DNA from: Olsenella profusa
GTDB lineage: Bacteria > Actinomycetota > Coriobacteriia > Coriobacteriales > Atopobiaceae
DNA: 54,767 bases
NCBI RefSeq assembly: GCF_016900315.1
Contig: NZ_JACSNQ010000013.1
Span: forward strand, 1-54,767
Direction: 5' to 3'
Shown: in pieces, positions 31,356 to 38,759 of the stretch
Numbering within the stretch: position 1 is the first letter of the stretch
How the letters are laid out: the number at the start of each line of letters is the position of its first letter
The notes under the pieces: model-generated
What the model was told of the DNA's origin: nothing
Databases searched by the model: none
The model's input: only the letters and a program-made list of their open reading frames with translations
Program-made: the position numbers and the translations under genes

Positions 31356-32771
31356 TTAGGCCTCGTGCGAGGCGCGACGACGCACGACCAGCGTCACGCC
31401 AGCGCCAATGACAAGAGCCGCGCCCACAGCGTACAGAGCCGTGGTGCCCATTCCGCCAGTGGAGGGGAGCTCGGTACCGGCGTGGTTCTCAACAGTGACT
31501 GCAGCAAAATCATCGGTCGCGGGAGTGTTAGTGTCGTTGAAGGTAACGACTTTGCGCTCGGTCAGCATGTTGTAGCCGTTGGGCGCCTTGGTCTCCTCGA
31601 GCCAGTAGTTCTTGCCCGCGAGACCGTCAACGGTGGCCTTGCCCTCGCTGTTCACCACAATCGTAGTGGTCGTGTTCTGATCGGTGGAGGTAGCAACGCG
31701 GTAGTTGCCATTGCCAAGGTCAACGAGGTTGATAGCGGTACCGCCCTCCTCCTGGCTGTAGAGCGAGAACTCAGCACCGGTAAGAGGCTGCTCGTTCTCG
31801 TCGGTCTTGGTCAGATCGAAGTCATACGTGTAGGTCTTGGTCTCGGCCGGCGTGGTCGTCACGTCGTTGTTCTCACCGTAGTTGAGAATGGCCTTGTTGG
31901 TCTCGGGATCGGTGCCCGTGACGGCGTTCTCGTTCAGAACGGCGCTATAGGTAACGGTAATGGTGGTGTCAGTGGTGATGCTGTCGAGATACGTCTTGGT
32001 GAAGGTGATCTCGAAGTCGCAGCCATCAGTACCCTCGCCCGTCGGGTAGGCGATGCTGTAGTCAGCAGGGCTGGTCAGCGTGGTCTCGCCAGCCTTAACG
32101 ACGATGGAGTCCTGGGTCAGGGTAAGGCCGTCGGACATGTCGTCGTGCAGGACGTAGTTCTCAGCACCGGGCTTTGCGTTGATGGTGATCTCGAAGTTCA
32201 CCGTATCGCCGACCTGCGCGGAGTCCTTGTCGTCGTTGGTAACCTTCTTCTCAACGGTCGGAGTCTCGTTCTTCTCCACAATGTCCGTAGCACCGGTGGT
32301 GTTGAGGATGCACATAGTACCGGTCGTGGTATCCACGAAGTAGTAGCCCTCTTCAAGATCGGTGATGGTGGCAGAACCGCTCTCAGAACCCGGTGCAGTG
32401 CCGTCAGCATCGCCAAGCTGATCGATGTTCTGCTTCAGGTACTTGGCCAGGCTGGCGGCGTCAGTCTCGTCATCAAGACCGTCGGTCACCATGTAGACGG
32501 AACCGTCACCGGAAGCGGTGAAGGTAAGACCGGCTTTCTCGAGCAGGGTCTTGAGAGCGGTCTCGCTAGCGTCGAGCGTGTAAGAGTAGTTGGTCTTGTC
32601 CCCGCTGGTGGAGGTGGTGACATCAAACAGCTTGTAGGCGCTGTAGGTCTGGCCCTCAACGGCGTTGCCGATATTGATGTCCGCAGCGAATGCAGGGGTG
32701 ACCATGCCAAAGGCGAGGGTCAGGCCAAGGGCGGCGCCGAGGAAGCCCTTAGCCAAATTCTGGAACTTCAT
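31356..32771 (-). CDS. major pilin (SpaA/backbone type, LPSTG)
   Basis: The 471-residue backbone pilin has a signal peptide ending TPAFA, tandem isopeptide-type domains, a lysine-bearing pilin-motif candidate (PTVEKKVTND, about residue 174), an E-box (YWLEETKAPNGYN, about 394) and the sorting signal LPSTGG (about 434) with a membrane segment and RRRAS tail. Codon use is visibly less GC-rich than in neighbouring genes, as expected for an abundant protein or a recently exchanged surface gene. The ATG at 32771 follows AAAGGAAG. Confidence 0.93.
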   Translation of the reverse strand: MKFQNLAKGFLGAALGLTLAFGMVTPAFAADINIGNAVEGQTYSAYKLFDVTTSTSGDKTNYSYTLDASETALKTLLEKAGLTFTASGDGSVYMVTDGLDDETDAASLAKYLKQNIDQLGDADGTAPGSESGSATITDLEEGYYFVDTTTGTMCILNTTGATDIVEKNETPTVEKKVTNDDKDSAQVGDTVNFEITINAKPGAENYVLHDDMSDGLTLTQDSIVVKAGETTLTSPADYSIAYPTGEGTDGCDFEITFTKTYLDSITTDTTITVTYSAVLNENAVTGTDPETNKAILNYGENNDVTTTPAETKTYTYDFDLTKTDENEQPLTGAEFSLYSQEEGGTAINLVDLGNGNYRVATSTDQNTTTTIVVNSEGKATVDGLAGKNYWLEETKAPNGYNMLTERKVVTFNDTNTPATDDFAAVTVENHAGTELPSTGGMGTTALYAVGAALVIGAGVTLVVRRRASHEA

Positions 32772-32855
32772 GCTCAACTTCCTTTCTTTCTTCCGAACAG
32801 ATTTCTTGCTTTGATACGGGCCCGGCGCGGGGCCAGACTCGTGCGAGGACGAGGC

Positions 32856-35800
32856 CTAGCTACGCTCTCCCCTCCTCTCACGGCTGCGCCTCAGTCCGTA
32901 TCCACATCCGGCAGCTGCCATGAGAAGCAAGCCACCGAGGATGAGCGGGGTGTTACCGGAACCACCGGTATCAGGCAGGGCAGCTCCCGTCTCGTTGGGA
33001 ACGGAAATGTGACCGCTGTGGCTCTCGACTTTAGAAATAAGCGAGTCGCTGCCGCCGGAAAGATTTGCTTTCAGGGTCCCGGCCGCATCCCAGCTGATGG
33101 TGATTTCGCCAGGCAGCGGGTTGTAGCCCTCGGGGGCGTCGGTCTCGGCAAGAAGGTATGTCTTGGACGGGTCAAGGCCTGTGATCTGGAGCTCGCCGTT
33201 TACGACAAAGCTTTCCACCGCCCCGGCCGCATCGCCCGAGGCGACCGCATACACGTCGCCCTCCTTCACGAGCTTTACGACCTGCCCACTGAAGTCCTTG
33301 AGCTGGAACTTTGCGCCGTCCAGCAGAGTGGTAGGCGAGCTCGCGTCGACCTTGTCAATGAAGATGTCAGCAAGCTTGGCGTAGGTGTTGGTTGCCACAA
33401 TCGTCAGATTAGGGACTTCCTCGCTAAGCGTGACGACGCCATTCTCGAAGTTATAGGAGACTCCCTTCCAGACATAGCCGTCAATGGCCACGCTGTCCGA
33501 GATCTCGCTCACCGTATATGCACCCAAGGGAAGACCATCGATGGTGACTGAGCCGTCCGCATCAGCCTGACCCGAGGTGGCCTCTAGGGTTACGGTTGCC
33601 TGACCGTTCGAGTCAAACACGGCATCGCCAAAAGTCTTGCCTGCAACGTTATCGGGATTAGACGCCTCAATTGTGAACGTGAAGTCCTTCGACGTAGTTC
33701 CGTCTTCGTCGAGGCCACTCATCTCCTTGTTAATGGTCAGGCTGCCCGTCTTGACCTCCGGTACCTGGATGACGGGCTTGGGGAAGTTCTCGGAGCCCTC
33801 CTCGCCGTTGGCGGTATAGGTGACCTTGGCGTTGTCGTTGTCGTTCGACCAGAAGCCCTGCTGCTTGGGGTCGGTCTCCGAGTGCGTGCCCGTGTTGTCG
33901 TCGGGGTTCTGCTTGGCGGCGTCACTGTCCATGCCGGCATCCTTCGCGGCCTGACTGGGCGTGATCACCGTGCTGATGGAGTAGCGGTAACCCGGGGCGA
34001 GCTCGTAGGATGCGCCGCCTTCACCGGCCAGCACGGCCGTGATCGTCCCGTCGGCGAAGCTGGGCGTGATGGTGAAAGTGGTATCCACCATCGTCCCCTC
34101 GTCGTTCGGCGCCTGGGTCGTGAACGTGGCTGGCGAGCCGCTCTGCACCGTCTGGGCCTCGTCAACTTGTTCGTAGCCCCCGCTCTCGTTCTGCTTCTCC
34201 AACTTGACCGTGAACATGACCTGGCCGTTCTCGCCTGGGACGATCTCGGCATACTTGCTCAGCGGGTCGGTGATCGCCACGTCCTTCGCGGCGAAGAATG
34301 AAACGTCGCCAGCGATCCTGTCGAATGCGTTTTCGAGGGCATCCGTGCTGCTTGCAGAGAACACGTTGTCATCGCCCTTCGAAGTGGCGCTCACCGCGTT
34401 CGCAAGCTGCTTCAGATTCTTCGTGCCCTGCTTATCTTCATAAGGCCACCACGAATTTTGACCGAAGTCCGAGCCCATGCCGATCGCGTAGAAGTAGTCG
34501 CAGGACATGCCCTTGATCTCTTCGACGGCAGCGGCGATGTTATAGCCCTTGTCGTCATCCTGACCGTTACCTGTACCGTTTGGATTGCGGTCGCTACCGT
34601 TTGTGCTGTTGGTCACGTTGATGCCGCGATACGTCGGGAGGCCGTCGGAGATGAAGATCACGTAGGTGGTCGCGTTCGACCGGTGCCCTGATGCAGTTGA
34701 AAGTTGGTCCTTGCCCGTGTGGATGGCCTGCTGGTAGTTCGTGCCGCCACCGAGATCAAGATTCTGAACAGACGAAATAGCGTCTTGACCACTGTCGGTC
34801 CACCCCTGCGCGACCTCGGTACCGTAGTCGTAGTAACTCCCGCCGTTATACGGCCTGGAGCCGGCGAAGCCGATGACGCTGTAGTGCGCGTCGATACCGT
34901 CGTTGCCCTCGACGGCCGTCACCAACGAGCTGACGGCGCCTTCGACGGCGTCCATGCGGCTCTGATCCCCCCTGCCTGCGTCCTCATCCTCGTCAAGCTT
35001 GTAGTTCATGCTGGCGGAACGATCGACGATGAACAGGATGTCGACCGGCACGGGGCTGCTGCTCGTGCCGCGGTCTCCGGAAACGGTAAGAGTCAGGTCA
35101 TAGTTGCCGTCTTCGCGGAGTACGGCGGTCTTGCCCGTACTCACCTTAGCGCTCTCGGTAACAGTTCCGCCTTCATCCCCACCACCGGGGGTGGTGGAGT
35201 CCTGCTTGTACACCAGGTAGATGTCGCGTTCCTTGGTATCGCTGAGCGCCCCCGCGGTGTTGTTGTCGGTCGGCACCACCTGGTTGCCGTTGTAGAACGT
35301 CAGCGTGCGCTGGACGCCCAAGCCGCTGCCGCTGCTCGTGGCGCGCACGCTCGTGATGACCGCGCCGTCCACGGCCTGGTAGTGGGCTGCCTGGTACGTG
35401 TAGCCCTGGATCTGGCCCGCGTAGTCGGCAAACGTGATCGTCCGGTTCTGCGAGATCGAGGCGTTCTGGTTGCGGGTCCCCTGGATCTCGTTGCCGTTCT
35501 CGTCCACGTAGTGCACGGTCAGTTTGAAGTAGGTCTTGCGGTTGCCGCTCCACGTGATGGTGAAGGTGGAGAACCCATCGGTCGAGAACGCTGCCCGCAC
35601 GGCAGTCGCGTCATCGGTAGCCACGCCGGCAACGCCCTCGGCGGCGTCGCCAGCGTCGGCCACGGTGTCAACGCTCGCCACGTTGCCGGACTCGTCCTCG
35701 GCAAGGTGCTGGACGGTCACGCTCTCTGGATCGGCGTCTTCGGGCAGGATGCCTGCAGCGTCGATGTTCACGTACACGTCGCCCGTGGGCTCGACCTCGT

Positions 35801-36242
35801 TGCCCTCGGCGTCCACGAAGGAGATGTCCATCGCGGCAAAGCCGGCGCCCTCCTCGTCGGTGACGCCGGCTGCCTGCCTGGCGGCTGCGTACTCGTCACT
35901 ATCCTGCGCAAGGAGCTGAGCCGTGAGCGTCGCGCCCTCCGGGACCACGCCCTCGGGGGCGTAGGCGGTCACAATGACGCCGTTCTGCTCGTCCTTGGCC
36001 GTGTACTGCTGGCTGTAGCCCTCGGGCACCTGGGCACCCTCGGGCAGCGAGGCCACGTCCGCCGTCATTGTGGACGCCGGCATGGTGAGCGCGCCAGCCG
36101 TGACCACAACCACCACGGCCGCGAGCACGCCCATCAGCGCGAGCCACCGCCTGTGCTGCCTATGGGCCCTGACGTACGCGCCCACGCGGTGCGCGAGGCC
36201 CGCGCGCGATGCGTCAGTGCGCGGCGTACCCTGTCTTCCCAT
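32856..36242 (-). CDS. pilus tip adhesin with vWA domain (LPDTG)
   Basis: The 1128-residue surface protein has a basic N-terminus and signal anchor (WLALMGVLAAVVVVVTAGAL), a MucBP-like region (YFKLTVHYVDENGNEIQG), a vWA domain near residues 395-650 with MIDAS (FIVDRSASMN about 406; ISDGLPTYRG), then SpaA/Cna_B-type repeats (GSLTINKEMSGLDEDG, FIDKVDASSPTTLLDGAKF, LAETDAPEGYNPLPG) and LPDTGGSGN at about 1089. This is the architecture of tip adhesins in SpaA-type pili. The start is set at ATG 36242; GTG 36251 is an alternative. It lies between signal peptidase and major pilin. Confidence 0.9.
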   Translation of the reverse strand: MGRQGTPRTDASRAGLAHRVGAYVRAHRQHRRWLALMGVLAAVVVVVTAGALTMPASTMTADVASLPEGAQVPEGYSQQYTAKDEQNGVIVTAYAPEGVVPEGATLTAQLLAQDSDEYAAARQAAGVTDEEGAGFAAMDISFVDAEGNEVEPTGDVYVNIDAAGILPEDADPESVTVQHLAEDESGNVASVDTVADAGDAAEGVAGVATDDATAVRAAFSTDGFSTFTITWSGNRKTYFKLTVHYVDENGNEIQGTRNQNASISQNRTITFADYAGQIQGYTYQAAHYQAVDGAVITSVRATSSGSGLGVQRTLTFYNGNQVVPTDNNTAGALSDTKERDIYLVYKQDSTTPGGGDEGGTVTESAKVSTGKTAVLREDGNYDLTLTVSGDRGTSSSPVPVDILFIVDRSASMNYKLDEDEDAGRGDQSRMDAVEGAVSSLVTAVEGNDGIDAHYSVIGFAGSRPYNGGSYYDYGTEVAQGWTDSGQDAISSVQNLDLGGGTNYQQAIHTGKDQLSTASGHRSNATTYVIFISDGLPTYRGINVTNSTNGSDRNPNGTGNGQDDDKGYNIAAAVEEIKGMSCDYFYAIGMGSDFGQNSWWPYEDKQGTKNLKQLANAVSATSKGDDNVFSASSTDALENAFDRIAGDVSFFAAKDVAITDPLSKYAEIVPGENGQVMFTVKLEKQNESGGYEQVDEAQTVQSGSPATFTTQAPNDEGTMVDTTFTITPSFADGTITAVLAGEGGASYELAPGYRYSISTVITPSQAAKDAGMDSDAAKQNPDDNTGTHSETDPKQQGFWSNDNDNAKVTYTANGEEGSENFPKPVIQVPEVKTGSLTINKEMSGLDEDGTTSKDFTFTIEASNPDNVAGKTFGDAVFDSNGQATVTLEATSGQADADGSVTIDGLPLGAYTVSEISDSVAIDGYVWKGVSYNFENGVVTLSEEVPNLTIVATNTYAKLADIFIDKVDASSPTTLLDGAKFQLKDFSGQVVKLVKEGDVYAVASGDAAGAVESFVVNGELQITGLDPSKTYLLAETDAPEGYNPLPGEITISWDAAGTLKANLSGGSDSLISKVESHSGHISVPNETGAALPDTGGSGNTPLILGGLLLMAAAGCGYGLRRSRERRGERS

Positions 36243-36262
36243 ATCCTTCACCGACCTCTCTC

Positions 36263-37063
36263 TTAGACGGTCCCGAGGCCGGAGAGCGGCCACACGCGGA
36301 ACACGATCTTTCCCACTAGTTGCTCCTCAGACACGCACCCCACCGATGTGCTTCGTGAGTCCACCGAGGTGGCGCGGTTGTCGCCAAGAACGAAGATGCG
36401 GCCGTCCGGCACCTGGTAGGGGAAGCTGATGTCGCACTGCCCCTTTGCCAGCTCGGCCACGTACGGCTCGTCCAGCCTCTGGCCGTCGACGTAGACGTTG
36501 CCGTCGTCGTCGATGTCCACCCACTGGCCGGCGCGCGCTATGAATCGCTTCACGAGGACCTTGTTCTCGTAGTAGAAGACCACCGGGTCGCCCTGCGCGA
36601 GGTCTCCCCCGCGTGTGGCCACCACGATGTCGCCCTCGGTGAACGTGGGGTTCATCGAGGTGCCGTAGATACGGAAGACCGGGAGGAAGAGCGTGGACGC
36701 CAGCACGGCGCCTGCCGCGACCACCACGAGCGCGTAGACCGTGCTGCGCGCGATGGCCACGGTGCGGTGCACGCGGCGCTCACGGGTGAGCTCGGCGCGC
36801 AGCTGGGCGGCCGTGGGGCGCAGGCGGGCGGCACCCTGCCGCATCGGCATGGCGACAGCCGCCGTGGCGCGCGGCGCCGGACGGCGCAGGCGGCCCGTGG
36901 CGTCGGGGTTCTTCTCGCCCGTAAGGTCCTTCTTGCTGGACGCGGGGGACGAGACGCCCGTGGCGACCTCGGCGGCACGGAAGTGCTTGCCACCGGATGC
37001 CCTACGGGACGGGCGGGCGGACGCGACGGGCATGGGTGCGGCTATGTTCGTCGCCAAGCTCAT
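36263..37063 (-). CDS. signal peptidase I dedicated to the pilus locus
   Basis: This membrane-anchored type I signal peptidase has the Ser in GTSMNPTF and the Lys in LVKRFIA, with the conserved FVLGDNRATSVDSR box. At 266 residues it has a long, basic N-terminal cytoplasmic part of about 95 residues that contains TGEKNP from a dispersed-motif copy (36907-36919). Signal peptidases are often encoded in SpaA-type pilus operons and may process the long pilin signal peptides. It overlaps the preceding small gene by 4 bp and precedes the tip adhesin by 20 bp. Confidence 0.92.
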   Translation of the reverse strand: MSLATNIAAPMPVASARPSRRASGGKHFRAAEVATGVSSPASSKKDLTGEKNPDATGRLRRPAPRATAAVAMPMRQGAARLRPTAAQLRAELTRERRVHRTVAIARSTVYALVVVAAGAVLASTLFLPVFRIYGTSMNPTFTEGDIVVATRGGDLAQGDPVVFYYENKVLVKRFIARAGQWVDIDDDGNVYVDGQRLDEPYVAELAKGQCDISFPYQVPDGRIFVLGDNRATSVDSRSTSVGCVSEEQLVGKIVFRVWPLSGLGTV

Positions 37064-37326
37064 GCCGTGAGCCGCCCCTCCTGCGCCAAGCGGCGCACGT
37101 TCTCCAGGTACTGCTGGGCCGCCTGGTCGGCGGCGGCGAAGACCTTGTTGAGACGCAGCGACGCCTCGGCCAGGGAGCCGGCGCGCTGAATCTCTATGGC
37201 GCGGTCCGCGAGGGCCTGCTCGGCCTCGTCAAGACGACGCCGCAGCCCCTCGTTCTCCTCGGCCTGGGTCAGGAGCATCTCAAGGAGCTCGGCCCGGCTC
37301 AGATGTCGCAGTTCCTTATCGGTCAT
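37060..37326 (-). CDS. small coiled-coil protein, unknown
   Basis: The 88-residue, highly charged helical protein (LSRAELLEMLLTQAEENEG, LRRRLDEAEQALADRAIEI) looks like a coiled coil without a membrane segment. The ATG at 37326 has GGGAG 7 bases upstream; an open frame to 37437 is ignored. It overlaps the signal peptidase start, so it is the first gene of the pilus operon. I do not recognise a function; a cytoplasmic scaffold or regulator for pilus export is possible. Confidence 0.75.
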   Translation of the reverse strand: MTDKELRHLSRAELLEMLLTQAEENEGLRRRLDEAEQALADRAIEIQRAGSLAEASLRLNKVFAAADQAAQQYLENVRRLAQEGRLTA

Positions 37327-37490
37327 TTCCATCTCCCGAACGACCCGCGCGGTCGGACTTCGTTCGCGTGCAGACAGCCTCCAGATACCTTTCCTGATGT
37401 CTTTCCGCTGGCGCGCGGATGCCTTCCGGGACGCCAACGTACTTCAGGTAACGTTAATCAAAAACGGCTGCGGTTATGTAAATTGTTGAT

Positions 37491-37545
37491 GGGAGGGGGT
37501 ATCAAATACGTCAAGTCATCGCTCAATCGGTGGGAGGGGGTATCA
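37491..37545 (-). promoter_or_regulatory. two GGGAGGGGGTATCA repeats before the pilus operon
   Basis: Identical 14-bp sequences lie at 37491-37504 and 37532-37545, 41 bp (four helical turns) apart, the second overlapping the stop of the upstream regulator gene. A TTGACG -35-like box lies between them on the minus strand. They are candidate operators for the wHTH or XRE regulator next door. Confidence 0.55.
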
Positions 37546-37938
37546 GCTTTTCTCCCCAGCCCACACGCTTGAGCGCGCATCGGTCTTTGCCCACTTTGTG
37601 AGCCGGTAGATGTTGGGAAGCTGGGCGCCGCTCTCCGCGTAGGCTGCCTCGGAGGTCACGAGCTCGTGGTGGCGAAGACGGGAGAGCAGCCGGTCCACGG
37701 TCTTCTCGTTGCGGCCGATCGCCGCGGCAATCTGAGACTTTGAGCACGGGTAGCCCTCATGACGCTGGAGGAAGGAAATGATGAGCATCTCCGTGGGGGT
37801 CAGACGGACGGGGCCACCGGGGGTCTGACGTATGCGCTTGGACGCAGGAACCTTACGGCGGGCTGCGGCGGCCGCAGGCCTCTCGCCATCGAGGACGGGC
37901 TCCTGGGCGGATGCGGCGCCGCTCTCTTCAACTGCCAT
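37543..37938 (-). CDS. winged-helix regulator of the pilus locus
   Basis: The 131-residue protein has a disordered, Ala/Arg-rich N-terminus and a winged helix (LTPTEMLIISFLQRHEGYPC, KSQIAAAIGRNEKTVDRLLS, then a wing with LVTSEAAYAES). It is probably a DNA-binding regulator of MarR or ROK-HTH-like type. The ATG at 37938 is 8 bp after GGGGAG. It sits directly upstream of the pilus operon in the same direction and diverges from the XRE gene at 38033. Confidence 0.72.
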   Translation of the reverse strand: MAVEESGAASAQEPVLDGERPAAAAARRKVPASKRIRQTPGGPVRLTPTEMLIISFLQRHEGYPCSKSQIAAAIGRNEKTVDRLLSRLRHHELVTSEAAYAESGAQLPNIYRLTKWAKTDARSSVWAGEKS

Positions 37939-38032
37939 GGCGAGCACTCCCCTTCACTCCCTCTTGCCGTTAGGAGTCGAGTGTACGTCTATAGCCTGAC
38001 GCTCGCAAGAAAAAGGTATCTACGCTGCTACC

Positions 38033-38284
38033 ATGAGCATTTCTACGAGACAGGCCTTCGGACAGCGAGTGCGGCTCCTGCGCATGGAGCGCGAGTTCTC
38101 GCTGCGGATGTTTGCCCTCACCATTGGGGTGGACAAGTCCTTTCTCGTGAACATTGAGCACGGCCGCGTCTCGCCGACGCTGGACACCATCGAGAAGATC
38201 GCCCGAGGCCTGAACGTGACGATCTCGTTTCTGATGCAGGGCATAGACACCGTCGGCCCGGTCGAGTACGAGGGCGAGCGATAG
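38033..38284 (+). CDS. XRE-family (Cro/C1) regulator
   Basis: The 83-residue protein is a single HTH_3 domain: FGQRVRLLRMEREFSLRMFA, LTIGVDKSFLVNIEHGRVSP, TLDTIEKIARGLNVTISFLM. It has no sensor domain. It is divergent from the wHTH gene with a 94-bp shared promoter region and probably takes part in regulating the pilus cluster. An AT-rich stretch just before the ATG lacks a strong ribosome binding site, so translation may be leaderless. Confidence 0.82.
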   Translation: MSISTRQAFGQRVRLLRMEREFSLRMFALTIGVDKSFLVNIEHGRVSPTLDTIEKIARGLNVTISFLMQGIDTVGPVEYEGER

Positions 38285-38759
38285 GCTTTGCCGGTCGCGG
38301 CCGTGCGGCTGGCTGGCGGCCTGGCGTTTTGGCCGGCCGACGCCAATGGGCCCCGCTGCAAAAGGTCCCGCTGCAAAAGGGCCCAGCTGTGTGCTGCTTC
38401 CACAGATGCGGATCTGTGTGCGCAAGAGGACGGAAGCGAGGTCCTTCTCGCCCGTTCGTCAGTCCCCGAGATGCGTTTGCGCACGTAGACGCACAGGGGA
38501 ACTAGAAGGGCCCCGCCCTAAGGCGAGGCCCGCTACACATTTCCCTATCTGTGGGAGCATCTGCGAGAACATCTGCGAGAACGGAACACGCAGGCGTGGC
38601 GCTTTCCGTCCGCAGAAGCTCTGGCCGCGTTTTCCGGCCGCGGTCGCGGCGGTGCAGCGACAGGCACGAGGTCCTTCTCGCCCCGCCGTGACCCCGCGGC
38701 ACCGCCGAGGCCGCCGAAGCCCCGCCAAGGCCGCGCCGCCGCAACCCCGCAGCCAGCCG
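38285..38759. other. intergenic region with short repeats
   Basis: No gene is visible here. The region contains two GGTCCTTCTCGCC words (38440-38452, 38670-38682), a direct repeat CCGCTGCAAAAGG near 38354 and 38371, a hairpin GGGCCCCGCC/GGCGAGGCCC near 38507-38530, and a direct repeat CATCTGCGAGAA near 38560. Confidence 0.7.
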
